From Varanus komodoensis (Eukaryota; Chordata; Lepidosauria; Squamata; Varanidae), in NCBI RefSeq assembly GCF_004798865.1, contig NW_025336087.1, forward strand, positions 13,312,686 through 13,376,685: a stretch of 64,000 bases of DNA, in the 5' to 3' direction. Below are positions 33,229-44,425 of the stretch, in pieces (position 1 is the first letter of the stretch; each line of letters starts with the position of its first letter). The notes beneath the pieces were generated by a model that saw only the letters and a program-made list of their open reading frames with translations, had not been told where the DNA came from and did no database searches. The position numbers and the translations under genes were made by a program.

Positions 33229-35587
33229 ATTGTATAGATTGGGTCAACACATCCCAAGCACCCAGAGGTCCTAAGATCACCAATTCAAGACTTTTCAGGA
33301 GTTTATTTTCCTAGCATCATGGGAAAATATTTTATCTCAAAGTCAAAGAGCTGCTTCAAACAACTTTTATCTTTTGTTAAGGCTCTTAATGGGTCATCCA
33401 AGATCAAACGACTCCAAAATATTTAGCATCACAACAGGGATAACTCACAGCTATATATTGCTATTGAGAAAAGCCTTCACTCCTCCCCCACACACACTCG
33501 GACACCCACATCTGATGTGAGCATTGTGGTTAAGCTCAGAAGGAGCAGAGAAGTCTGGAGGGAAGCAAATGATGCCACTCATACTAATCAGAATGTCCCC
33601 ATGCAAGGAACCTGTGAGTCATGGCTCCACTGCAGCATTGCTGAAGGCCAAAGTCAGCTGAAGGCCACTTGTTTGGTGGGACAGCAGAAAGCACATTGCC
33701 TTTAATGACAGAAATGAAAATGGGGATTTGTTTTTCAAACACTTACCTAGGTCTGATTCACACTCAGTATTGTGCAATACTGAAGTCAGTTTTAATGGGC
33801 TCACAAGGGGGCCCAGCACACCTTCTTTCTGCACTAGTCCTATAAATTTGGTCTATAATTTGACTAAAATTGGAGAGAGTCAGGGCCAAAGAATTTGGCT
33901 GAATCGGACTATACCGGATCAAGATAATGTTTGCCCACCATTCTGAGAATTAGAGTATCTACATTCTTTAAAAAAGAGAAAGAAAACAGAAGCAAAACCC
34001 TGCAATACTGTTTTGGGGATCCCTGCAAATCCTCCTATGAAATTAACAATGGGAGGTCCCAATTTTACACGGCACGGCCTGTGCAGGCAAAGGACTGGGA
34101 GTTTCTATATTCATCAGTCAGGCATTTTTAAAGGATCCTTCTCAACAAAAAGGAAATTGTCTCACCATTGCTGTAAACTTGCCTGCAAGCAAAACCTGTC
34201 CCCCAAACCCAAATAGCTCCAAGAGTGCAAGCCAACAGCACCGCAGGGCCAGAATTTATTTGGAGAGGTTTTTATGTGCACATAAAACTGTAGCAAAGAG
34301 GACAAATGCATGCCAAGCACACACAAACACAAAGCACCACACACCCTCCAGAAAGAAAGAAAACAGTGATGAGAAAGGACCAATTCAACACCAATTGATA
34401 CCTTTTCAGTGGGTGGCTACTGGGTATGAAACTGACCCAAACACAACTAGCATGCTACTCATGCCTCCTTCATCTCTCTTGGGTCACACAGTTCACCATC
34501 TGTCATGATGCCAAGCACCCGCACAGCGGCTCGCTTCTGCTGGCCACGCTGGCAGCAGCCTCCCTTCCATGTTCCTCTAGACAACGGAAGCCAGCAGGCA
34601 TAAAAATTCTGCTCCCGTCTGATACGTGCCTTCAGTTTTTCAGAGCTTGATCCTCCCTCTCTATTCCCATCTTGCACACCCTCAGCATTTGACACACAGT
34701 GCCTCAATCCCTCACTTCATTCTCATTTGCATTTACCCTGCACTTGACAGGTGGGGCCTCAACCTCTCAGGCACTTTGTGAGTGGCCTCTTCTCTGTTGC
34801 TCAAGTGTTTTTCAAACCTAATAGGGGAAATTGTCATTACTGGTTTTCCTTGACCTCATTTCAGCCCACACACTTGAGTTGAAGATTATCTATGCAGGGT
34901 GCTTCCAGATGAGGCTTTTATCCTACAGTAGCCTTGCCACCTTAACAGGAGTTGATGGGGACCCAGATCAGTTTTATGGGGGGTCTACCTAGAACCTTTG
35001 TGTGCTTTCCCATCTTTTGAATTGCCAGTGAAAATCCATTAGGGCAAAATAGCTGCACAGCAGGTTTGGATCAGTAACATTGGTAGGAGTTCTTTATCTG
35101 GAAGTAGTTGATGTTCAATTTGCAATGCACTCCGCTCAGCTAAAGCCATCCAATAAAAGGCTACCCCTTTCCCGAGTGGTCAGGGCTGCCATGAATAGCA
35201 TACCTTCTCTAGATGGGAGGGCACTGATCAGTTAAGATGTTTTTGTAGTATTTGTTTTGTTTACATATACAATAAGTAGTCAAAATGAAATGCTCGTATT
35301 CACTAAAAATTGCAATCCTATATTTGAGAAATTGATCCAGGGGAGTAGAAAGCTTCACATATTCATTATGAATTCCACCTCTGTGTGCACGTGTGCATAA
35401 TCTGTAGGAACGCATAGTCTGCCTGCTGAAAGTGATCTGTGACATTTTTATTGTGTTATTTTACCTTATGTGAACAAACACATAAATGCTGAGTTGGATC
35501 CAAGGAAAATGTTGGCTCCACATCCATTGCTTTCCTTTGGAGTGTTAGAGGAACTATCCATGGTGCTGAATTGAATCCCCCCAAAAC
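33229..35587. other. No gene or clear repeat seen
   Basis: No family recognised with confidence. The word gcaatcctatatttgagaa at 35311-35330 resembles a fold-back half-site. The open frames at 34179-34650 overlap on both strands and look like chance. Confidence 0.4.
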
Positions 35588-36015
35588 GGTGGTGGAGAAC
35601 CTATGGCACATGTGCCACAGCGGACACACACAGCCTTCTCTGTCGGCATGCAAGCCAAGTCACCCCAGCATCACCCCAGCAGCTGAGCATCAAAGAAAAG
35701 CACACACAGGGGCCATGCACATGCTTGGAAAGGAGTAGTGGTGCCAGGCGATGATGTCACAAGCCACAACTCCTTAGCCGCCACTTGTCTGAGCTTTCAC
35801 ATGGCTGGTCAGCGAGCTGCCAAGGATAGATGGATGGATGGATGGATGGATGGATGGATGGATGGATGGATAGATAGATATTTGATTGGCTGTGAGTTGT
35901 TTTTTCTAAACTAAAACCTCAGTTTCCAGGTTTTATTTCAGTGTTGGCACTTTGCGAAACATAAGTGGCATTTGCATTGCAGTTTGGGAATCGGTCTCTA
36001 AAAGTTTCATAATTA
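35588..36015 (+). mobile_element. hAT-like non-autonomous DNA transposon, copy A
   Basis: Begins ggtggtggagaacctatggc and continues with catgtgccacagcgg, gcatcaccccagcagctgag, cacatgcttggaaagg, gtgccaggcga, ggctgtgagttgttttttct, ttggcactttgcgaaacata and tcggtctctaaaagtttca. The order is the same as in copy B at 36831-37232. A GGAT/GATA microsatellite has expanded inside it (35825-35880). Its 3' terminus is damaged. No transposase code is present. Confidence 0.72.
35825..35880. repeat. (GGAT)n/(GATA)n microsatellite
   Basis: About 11 units of tgga followed by taga units, inside copy A of the hAT-like element. Copy B has gagagaat-type purine sequence at this place instead. Confidence 0.93.
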
Positions 36016-36023
36016 ATGGGATA

Positions 36024-36160
36024 AAATTAGGAAAATGAGGTGTCCTGGTATGATGATAACAGTTGGAATGTGTTTATACTGGGCAGAAATGAGGAGCTGT
36101 ACAGAAGAAGCTACTCAAAGAAGGCTTTTTCAAAATCGCATTATTTTCAATATTATTTTA
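36024..36160 (+). repeat. Tandem unit U, first copy (start)
   Basis: aaaatgaggtgtcctggtat, ttggaatgtgtttata, gagctgtacagaagaagcta and ctcaaagaaggctttttca match the second copy at 36660-36775 at roughly four bases in five. The end of this unit (ggggtgtgcacctgggtagg) lies at about 36635-36655, after the BovB insertion that splits it. Confidence 0.75.
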
Positions 36161-36622
36161 CCCAAGACATCACCCTGCCAACAAAAGTGCGTATAGTCAA
36201 GGCTATGGTTTTCCCAGTTGCAATGTATGGCTGTGAAAGCTGGACCATAAGGAAGGCTGAGTGCCGGAGTATTGATGCCTTTGAATTGTGGTGCTGGAGG
36301 AGACTCCTGCGAGTCCCTTGGACTGCAAGGCCATCAAACCGGTCAGTGCTAGAGGAGATCAACCCTGACTGCTCTTTAGAAGACCACATCCTGAAGATGA
36401 AACTCAAATACTTCGGCCACCTAATGAGAAGGAAGGATTCCCTGGAGAAGAGCCTAATGCTGGGAACAATAGATGGCAAAAGAAGAAGGGGATGGCAGAG
36501 GATGAAGTGGCTAGATGGAGTCACTGAAGCAGTCAGTGTGAGCTTAAGTGGACTCCGGGGGATGGTGGAGGACAGGAAGACCTGGAGGAATGTTGTTCAT
36601 GGGGTTGCGACTAGCAGCTATA
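36160..36622 (+). mobile_element. RTE-BovB LINE, C-terminal ORF2 fragment
   Basis: One open frame covers the BovB C-terminal region: DITLPTKVRIVKAMVFPVAM, YGCESWTIRKAE, IDAFELWCWRRLLRVPWTAR, LKMKLKYFGHLMRRKDSLEK, SLMLGTIDGKRRRGWQRMKW, LDGVTEAVSVSLSGLR and WRNVVHGVATS. This part lies behind the reverse transcriptase core. No stop interrupts about 150 residues, so the copy is fairly young. It is 5' truncated and ends at catggggttgcga, short of the BovB terminal repeat. BovB is known for horizontal spread among squamates, ruminants and others. Confidence 0.94.
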
Positions 36623-36656
36623 ACAAGAAAGAGTTAGGGGTGTGCACCTGGGTAGG

Positions 36657-36835
36657 GTTAGAAAAATGAGGTGTCCTGGCATGATTTTGATGGTTGGAAT
36701 GTGTTTAGAATCGGCATAAATAATGAGCTGTGCAGAAACAGCTACTCAAGGAAGGCTTTTTCAAAACTGCTCCTTTCAATGATACGTATTCTATCCCCAT
36801 ATTAGGTTTAGGGGTGTGCACCAGGGTAGGGTTAG
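36657..36835 (+). repeat. Tandem unit U, second copy
   Basis: About 178 bp from gaaaaatgaggtgtcctggc through gctactcaaggaaggctttt to ggggtgtgcaccagggtagg-gttag. Directly preceded by the end of copy one, so the two units are head to tail. I do not recognise the unit's family. Confidence 0.72.
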
Positions 36836-37232
36836 GTCCGTGGTTGTAAACCTATGGCATGCCGAGCCCCCACTGTCGGCACACAAGCCAGGATGCTCCA
36901 GCATCACCCCAGCAGCTGAGTATCAGATAACCGCGCACACAGGGGCCAGGCACATGCTTGGAAAGGAGTAGTAGCACCAGGCAATTCCATCACGAGCCAC
37001 AACTCATTAGCTCCAACTCGTCCGAACTTTCACATGGCCGGTCAGAGTGCTGCCAAGGAGAGAGAATGAGAGAGAAAGAGATTTGCTTGGACTGGCTGTG
37101 AGTTGTTTTTTCTAAACCAAAAGCTCTGTTTTCAGGTTTTATTGTAGTGTTGGCACTTTGCAATAAGTAAGTGGGTTTTGGGTTGCAGTTTGGGCACTTG
37201 GTCTCTAAAAGGTTTACCATCACTGCCCTAAC
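36831..37232 (+). mobile_element. hAT-like non-autonomous DNA transposon, copy B
   Basis: Terminal inverted repeats of about 23 bp with four mismatches: left gttaggtccgtggttgtaaa at 36831, right aggtttaccatcactgccct-aac ending at 37232. Inside: gcatcaccccagcagctgag, cacatgcttggaaaggagta, ggctgtgagttgttttttct, ttggcactttgcaataagta, gtttgggcacttggtctcta. It resembles the Charlie/OposCharlie group of hAT elements from memory; the subgroup is not certain. No clear 8-bp target duplication. Confidence 0.72.
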
Positions 37233-37284
37233 TATTCACCATTATGGCACAGAATGGATAGCTCCTATGAAACTCAAAGGAAAA

Positions 37285-37365
37285 CAGGAAGAAAATGATG
37301 GAAGCCACTTTGAGTTCTTTAAAAAAAAGAAAAGAAAAAAGGTAGGATATAAAACAAACAAAGGG
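37285..37365 (+). mobile_element. MIR-like SINE, 3' end only
   Basis: gaagccactttgagttcttt and aggtaggatataaaacaaac are the tail half of the MIR-like SINE. An A/G-rich stretch has expanded between them. Confidence 0.42.
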
Positions 37366-39679
37366 AAAATAGAGTGGCCTTTATATGCTTAAAGTTATAT
37401 TATGTATAACTTGGTTTTCTCAAAAAAAAAATCAGTATATTTAAAAGTAAACTCAGTAATGAATGACCTGAGACAAAATCAATTCATGACCCCCTTCCTT
37501 TTTGTGAAATGAAGCTTTAGAAAATCTGTTTAGAAGCAAAAGCTGGAGAGATTTTTTTAAGCTTGGAAAGACTCAAATGAAGAACAATATTAACAATATT
37601 TAATTTCAAAACTTGCAAATATGTCAACTTCTTACTTGCAAGTGACATTTCATTCCATTTGTAAATATTTTTCCATAAATGAACTCTTGATCATTTTGAA
37701 AAGTAGTCAGCAAAGGTAGTTTCGACCCCATGCCTGCACCATAGGAAGGAGGCCACTGTTTGTTTTAGGTAGAGAGAGTTTATTCTAGAGCCAGCAAGTA
37801 AAAAGCTGTATAGGTGAGGCAGCATTGCTACTGGTGAGGCATATTTGAGAATGGTATTAAAAAACTGTGGCAGTTCTATACACCTAAGCTACTGCTTATA
37901 AAAAGATAAGTAGGGCAATCCACATGGTGCTCTGTTGTATTTGGTGACTGCACTGGGATAACCTACAGTGTTTTTTTCCATGTGTAGGTTTTAGAACAAA
38001 ACTACCTTAATTGACTGCTAAAGCATCAGACTGAAACAAGCCCAGAAACAATGAACTATGTAGAACAAAACCCAAATGTCAGGAATGCATGTTTACTTCC
38101 ATATTATGATATAATATATTATTATGATGGGTCTCAACTCACATGTGAGGAAACTGAGCATGGTATGAACATCTTTAATTATCTGTCAATAAAATATACA
38201 TCAGAGCTATCTTTAATGGTAATGGAAGAAAAAAAAACTATGTTGGGAATCTTACAAGAGGATTAAATACATTTTCCCCATTGCTTCATTATTTCTAGGC
38301 ATCTTACATCTCTAGTCTTTCTACAAAAGTGTTCTTATATAGTTTTTTGGAAATAATTTTGGAAGGAGTAAAGGCTGTGTAACAATCTATACAAATCTTG
38401 CCTTAAAATCTAAAAGAAAATATTTCAAAATACAGAGCTGTTCCTTCTTTCTGTTTTTTTTTTGTTTTTGTTTTTGTTTTTTTTGGTGGGGGAAATAATT
38501 GGGGGGAAAGGGGGAAAACTATCATCCCCCATTTTTTCCCTAGTCTTTCTATTTCTATCTCTACCGCTTTTAATTTTGCTTTTATTCCTAAAAGTTTTAA
38601 AAATTTCAATGAAAGATCAAACTGGAAAGCTGGCATGCTGCAGAACAAAGAGCTGTCATTCAGTACCATCTTTATTTGGGTTCAAAAGAGTGGCTTTGAT
38701 CTGCCTTGTACCTATATCCTCAGGCAAGCTACGTGTATTTTAGTCCCACCAGCTTGCGTAGTGGAAATTACTGTTTTGTGACCGGCCTTACCAACATGCA
38801 ACCCATCTTATGAGAGGGCCTATGACAGCATCAGAGTTCCAGACATTATGTATCGCATGCTACTTGAAATAATTTTACTGGGATTTAAGGCTTTTACGGG
38901 CCCTTCCTTCCCATGCACCTTGCCCATCAACCATCCAGTCCATGCACTCTCAGAAGGCACATGCCTCAACCAGAAGTAACATGATGGAACCAACCAGCTG
39001 TCCTGCTTCTGTCTTTTCCCCTCTTCTGACTACTTCTTGTTCTCCCTTTTGCTGTTTCCAGAACTGGACCACCATCTCTTATCTTTCCAGCATCTTTCCA
39101 GAACTGTTTATGGATCCCAGCCAGTGTTTTACCAGGAAACTAAAACTGAGAGAGGGGAAGCATTTTTAGGGGGTTCAGGGCAAGAACCTTCACATGTGGA
39201 CTCAGGCTTCATGTCATGATAGTAAAAAATGAAAAAATATTTAACAATTGTGGCCATTTCATGTAACTGTTAACGTGTGTTAACATCTAGTGATATTTAT
39301 ATCATTCTTCTTATTGTACTTTTCACAACTCCATCAATAAATGTCTTGAAAGCAATGCTTTCAATTGCTTCTGGTAGGTCTGGTGATTCCAGTCCCTCAG
39401 TTGCTATATTTATTCAATAGCTTACCTATTCAGGCAGAGAGAAGGTGACCTTTAACAGCACAGAATTCTATTCAACAATGAAAAAGAACATTAAGCTGTA
39501 ACTGGGTTTAGACGCAATCAGAGGGATTCCTCCTTTGTTCATTGCAGGAAATATATGTAGGATCAGCATCAGTCAAAATGAAATGTTTTGTCAACAAGAA
39601 AACAACAAAGCTACATCTAACAAGTTGAGGAGGGAAGGGGTAATGTGCAGAGCTCTCACTATTGATTAAAAATCCGTTG
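37366..39679. other. No gene; T-rich (TTTTTG)n at 38453-38484
   Basis: AT-rich sequence with a T-rich simple repeat at 38453-38484 and G-runs just after. No family or coding signature recognised. Confidence 0.45.
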
Positions 39680-39960
39680 ATTTCCATTTTTTCAGCTTTT
39701 AACGTTTCCTAGTTTGTTCCACCATATTTCCACATCAGCTTGAGATTATTAAAAAAAGTCCTAAACCTGTTGACATTTTCATGCACATTTCTTCTAATAT
39801 ACATTTTCCCTAGCCTATCCATTTTGCAAGCAATTTTCCCTAACATAATGTATTTTTACATTATTGTCACTAACATAATTCTTTTTTAAAAAAAATCTAT
39901 GCATATTTTTAATTTCTGTGTGTATCACCCATTTGCCTAGGACAATGGTAGATCTGATAA
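39680..39960. mobile_element. AT-rich interspersed repeat, same family as 21870-22257
   Basis: Shares catatttccacatcagctt, ttgcaagcaattttccctaa and atgcatatttttaattt-like words with 21900-22130. Ends are not defined. Confidence 0.35.
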
Positions 39961-40224
39961 TTCTATCGCACAGAGCCATGTGACCTTTGATTTCCTTGCT
40001 GAGCACTGGCTTGCTTAGCATTCTTTGCCCTTGACCTCCTGTGGATTTTTGCTTTATACTATACTTTGATTTCAGAAATAGGCTTCATTTTTAAAGGGAG
40101 GGGCCCTGATTGCCTTTGCAGTCTTTTACTCTGTGTTGTACGTAAGCCAGGAGAAGCATCATAGGCAGGGCAGTACATCTGTGCTAATTCTAGGCACATG
40201 GTACCCTATTTAAAAACTGACATG

Positions 40225-40333
40225 TTTGTTTGTTGTTGGGTTTTTCTTTAATTTGGTTTTGCGATTGTTATTTGTAAGCTATCCCAGCTTAAGTATATTA
40301 AGGAGGCAAGATATAAATGCTCAAGCAAATAAA
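40225..40333 (+). mobile_element. L2-like 3' tail
   Basis: ttgtaagctatcccagctta, agtatattaaggaggcaaga and tataaatgctcaagcaaata form an L2-type 3' end with an A-rich tail. Its first 42 bp recur at 40732-40773. Confidence 0.45.
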
Positions 40334-40731
40334 CACGTGAATCTCCGAGAATCCCTTCATTCTTGGGTGATCACATTTCTAGTCCTCATTGCCTGTATCC
40401 TGACAAGGAGAACAACTTTATGCGATGGGGGAGAGGGGGTTGGTTCACCCGCTCCAAAACCCTCCAAGATTTTTTGGGCCAGGAGGGGCACTTCTTATGG
40501 TGGCTGAATTTATTTTTTCCTCAGTTCTTTTGGTTTAACAGGATAAGTAGTAAATAGGGGAGCCCAAGGCTGGGGACCTGTCAGGAAAATGGGGGCTTTT
40601 CACTCAAGGCCACCTCTGACCTGCTCCTGGGATGCTACAGCTTTCAACTTCCCATCAGTGGACCCCCCACCCCCCACCCCGGTGGTAATCCTATCACAGA
40701 CCTTTCCACAGGCATACTGGGCCGGTATATC

Positions 40732-40773
40732 TTTGTTTGTTGTTAGGTTTTTCTTTAATTTGGTTTTGTGATT
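40732..40773 (+). repeat. 42-bp direct repeat of 40225-40266
   Basis: Two mismatches in 42 bp with 40225-40266 (tttgtttgttgttaggttt..), 507 bp apart in the same orientation. Confidence 0.85.
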
Positions 40774-41399
40774 TATATTGTTGCCCATGACCCTTCCTTG
40801 CCCATGACAATCCGCTCTGCCTGTGGGGGTGGAGTTAGGTTTCCTATCATAATGTGTACCCCTCCCCACAATCAGTTGGGGGCTAAAATTGTTCTGCCAG
40901 CTGCAAAAAGTTTCATTGGTCTGGGACAAAAGCTTCCAGCCATGGATAGAAACAACTGTTCCACAAAGACTTTTTTTTAATATACTGAATGCAAAAGTAA
41001 ATAAATAAGTAAAATAAAATGCCGTGTAGTCATGACCCTTGACCTCAGACATGCTTTTCTATAGTTTTGCCAGCCTTCATTTGAATTCCTACTTGCCTCA
41101 ATGAATTTAAAATTCTATTCAACACCCCCTCCACACACACCCCTTCAGCTATATTGAGAGAGGAGTGCTCAGACTCCTGCAGGTTGTGTGCTGATTTGCA
41201 GAGCTTATTCTGAGTACAGGCACAGCCTTCTACGTTTTCTTGCCACAAGCCAAGAGAGAATAAACTCTAAAATGGAGGTGGAGATCCTCTCTCAGCCCAA
41301 GGGCTGAATTCTGTTTTGGAGAAGCTCAGCAGGGGGATGGAGGGATTCCAGTGTGGAACAGCCAAAGCCAAATAAGACAGGTCAAAAATACCATCCCAT
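40774..41399. other. No gene or clear repeat seen
   Basis: Nothing recognised; the 150-residue minus frame at 40600-41052 runs across the direct repeat and has no domain. Confidence 0.4.
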
Positions 41400-41760
41400 C
41401 ATTACTGTTGTTATTTTTTCATTAATTTACTGCCCATAAGCTGCAGTTCCCTGGGGAGTTCAAAACGATTCATTAAAAACACATAAAACAAATATAATTT
41501 AAAAAATAAATATACAGATTTTGAAAGAGAACCTAAACCTAAAATAATGAGAGCAGCTAAAAGAATTGGCAGCCCCCCCCCCCCCCATATGCCACTGAAT
41601 AGCTCAGAGAAGAGGCCAACCTTAACCTGGTAATAGAGTTGCCTCAGGAGGTGGGGGGAGGCTGTAGTTTTCAAGTATTCGGAGCCTTTTAGGGGAAAAG
41701 CTGCCCCAAAGCCAGGGAAGGGCCAAGTCACCTGCACTTAAAGGAGAGGCATGGGGTGAG
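41400..41760 (-). mobile_element. L2-related repeat, minus strand, with C14 run
   Basis: aatttactgcccataagctg-cagttccctggggagttcaaa, an A-rich part with cattaaaaacacataaaac, then gaagaggccaaccttaacc and gccttttaggggaaaagctg. This order is common in reversed L2-like repeats of lizards. A run of 14 C lies at 41573-41586. Confidence 0.4.
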
Positions 41761-43278
41761 GGGGAGGGTGGCCACATGGTAAGTTTAACAGTCTCCTGGG
41801 ACCTCAAGGTTGGGGATGAACTGGATGTGACTCCTTGATTAAGCCTGGAGGCATATAGCTGATCCCCATCCAGTCATAGGAAGGACACGTTCTCAAGCCT
41901 TTTTCTTTCCTCCAAATCTGCTATCCTCATTATGTCACCACTGCTGTTTTCTCTGGTCCACAACAATATACACACAGAAAAGCTTTGTAGGAGGCCATGG
42001 CCTGTGTCTGCAATGACTTGCCTATATTCATGCGGTCTTCGGGTTTTATATCTACAGTTTCCCTGCAACAGCTCTTATTTATGGGCTAGTTTGCCATCCA
42101 GAAAGCAAGCAGGGGCTGTTAGGATGCTCTGTGCGTGTCATGAAAATGAGGTAGCATCTTTCCTTCGCTGATTCTAGATACTTTCTTCCTGTCAGGGGTG
42201 CAAAGACCAGCTGAGTCCCTGACACCTAGTTTTATTATGTGAAGACAGGAAAGAGATTTCTCAATTAGCTTTAAATTAACTGCCTCTTGCCATTCTGGGT
42301 TCCCGAAGGATCAATGAAAGGGCGAGTTGAAAAGGGTCTTTATGCAGCCTGCTGGCGTGTCTTCTGTGTGACTGTCAAAGGAAGCGGGGGAGAGGGGGTT
42401 GGAAATAGGGGACTGCTGCTTCTCATCCCCAAGTTTAATGGTTTAATTAGGAACTCTCTGCAATTCCAGGCTCTGCAAGCACCATCTGGCACTTGGCTTC
42501 AAATCTGCTCCATTTTCGTTAAAGAGGAACTGTAGAAAAGTGGAGCTTTTCATTATTTTCTTCGCTCAGGTTCAGAGACTTAAGGGACACGGAGAGGAAA
42601 GGACTGTGAAGGTCACCTGGGAAAGACACAGAGATTCAGCTTGAGGACTGCCATATTTGTGGTGTAGAGGCAGAAATGATCTAAGGCATATGCATGCTTC
42701 ATGCAAAACAGTTCTTCTGAGTCAAGGCTTCCTAGGGATCTTAATGTTGATGCAGCCATCCAGAAAAATGACCAGTGTCCCCTGACTGCATCTTTCTCTC
42801 TTTCAGGCCTCCAATGAATGTTACTCAGGCAGAAGCCCTCTTCAGTTGTTCTAGGGTGGCCAGGGGTCATATCCTGCAGAGGACCGGTCTCTGTTTGAAG
42901 GCATCCTCCATTTGAAGGGCTGTTCAGTCCAGACCTACTGGACAAAGAACGATAACCACAGAGAGCAGAGCTTTGAAGGTGCCCTTTTACTGTACCTGGG
43001 CAACAGACTGAACAACAGGCATGCAGGGCACCTGGTTACAATCTACTGCACCATGAAGCTGTATGTCTATTTAAATAATAACAACTATGTCTAGTCAGCA
43101 GTTATATGGGTCAGTGTACGGACATTTTATGCATGCCGGCGCCTTCTTCAATTAGTGAGTGAGTGATCTTTCTCTTTTCTGCAATGCACAGGTCTACCCT
43201 ATTCTCTGCCTTCCCCCTGGCCAGCCCAGGACGGCCATTATGCAAGGGGAGGGAGAGGGGACAAGCCCATTGTCCATT
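41761..43278. other. No gene or clear repeat seen
   Basis: A strong acceptor-like pyrimidine run (tctttctctctttcag, ending near 42806) is present, but no open frame or donor follows in good context. No repeat family recognised. Confidence 0.4.
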
Positions 43279-43325
43279 CCCCCCCCCCCCCCCCCCCCGG
43301 GGCCGTTTTCCCGCCCCCCCCCCCC
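43279..43325. repeat. C20 and C12 runs around a GC-rich spacer
   Basis: C20 at 43279-43298, then ggggccgttttcccg, then C12 at 43314-43325. Such runs are often wrong in length in assemblies and can form quadruplex structures on the minus strand. Confidence 0.95.
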
Positions 43326-44127
43326 TTGTTGTGCGGGCTGAATGTCAGCATTGAGGCTTTTACACTGGGGCAGGTGCTTGTGTGAGAAAGAATCCCGCAG
43401 CAGCAAGGACACACTGGAGAGCTGGGCACGTGTCCCTTGTGTGGCAGTGTGATTGCTGCTTCACAGGAGATCATGGAGGAGAAGAGAGAGGGAACTGGGA
43501 GAAAGGAGGGGAGGCTGCAGTTCTCCCTCTTCTCCTCCCACCACCCATGGGGTGAAGTCTGTGGGATTAGCACCCGCTTTCCTTTCCACCCAAAAACAAT
43601 TCCTGAAAGCACATGCAGCCCCTCTCCCATGCTAGCTTTCCCTAGAGGAAGTGCCCTTGATTTACTTTGGATTAAGGCCATTGGAGAGAACGTAACTGAC
43701 TTCTGAGCAGACATACCTTTCAGCTAATCGCTCCTTGGGGAAAGGGAACAAAAGGTGATGATCAAACTTTATTTTTTCAAAGGAGAAGGGAAGGGAGGAG
43801 GAAGCACTATGGCATTTACTCTCCACTTCACTGGACAAGTTAGAGAGACCAGCCATGGGGCAGGGGAAAGGGAGGAAGGAAAGCAGCTGAATGATCCCCT
43901 CGGAATTGCTGCTGCTTTGCCAAAGCCCTCACCAGCCTACCCCTGGCCCCAGAATAGTGTCACAGGTTCAGCACACACCGGTACATAGAGAGGGTGGGGA
44001 AATGCCGTAATAAAAGCAGACCAAAAAATTCCAGGATATAATGGCAGAAGCAACATGAGTATCACAAGATACACCAGTGACTCAGGCATTGCGATGCCAG
44101 TAAAAGTGCCTTGTTTAGACTCAGCCC
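43326..44127. other. No gene or clear repeat seen
   Basis: Purine-rich patches at 43466-43515 and 43784-43805; nothing recognised. Confidence 0.4.
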
Positions 44128-44188
44128 AGGTGTTCTGGACTCCAACTCCCATAATGCCGGAACATTAGCCATGCTGGCTGGAATGTAT
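44128..44188. mobile_element. Fold-back (hAT-like) element fragment
   Basis: gttctggactccaactccca, taatgccgg and ttagccatgctggctggaat are the left arm end and centre of the fold-back element described at 5826. Confidence 0.42.
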
Positions 44189-44425
44189 ACATTTATTACA
44201 TTTCCATAGCACACGATGGCCACAGCACCTTGGGTGGTTCTCAACAATTTAGAGCATCACATATGTCATGATAAAATATGTCAATTTAAATGTGTGAAGC
44301 TACAGTATAAAATTAAAGCTAGCAGGAGTGAAAAGATTTAAAAATACAATAACAGATTTAAATGACAGAAACCAACAGAACTAAAAGTCTGGTAGAAATG
44401 AGAAAGTCTTAACTAGACACTGAAA
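44189..44425 (-). mobile_element. L2-related 3' tail, minus strand
   Basis: acatttattacatttccata, gcaccttgggtggttctcaa and an A-rich run of aaaatacaataacag-type words are the reversed 3' end of an L2-like repeat. Confidence 0.4.

Noticed and set aside
36040-36669. 209-residue open frame taken as one gene
   Set aside because: Only about residues 42-190 are BovB; the first and last parts come from unit U by chance read-through.
36640-36836. Telomere-like TTAGGG words in unit U
   Set aside because: Only isolated gggtagggttag words, no tandem TTAGGG array.
42780-43094. Exon behind a strong pyrimidine-rich acceptor near 42806
   Set aside because: No matching donor and the frames after the acceptor close quickly or lack a family pattern.
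43238-43714. 158-residue open frame on the minus strand
   Set aside because: It contains glycine runs made by the C-runs and no domain.
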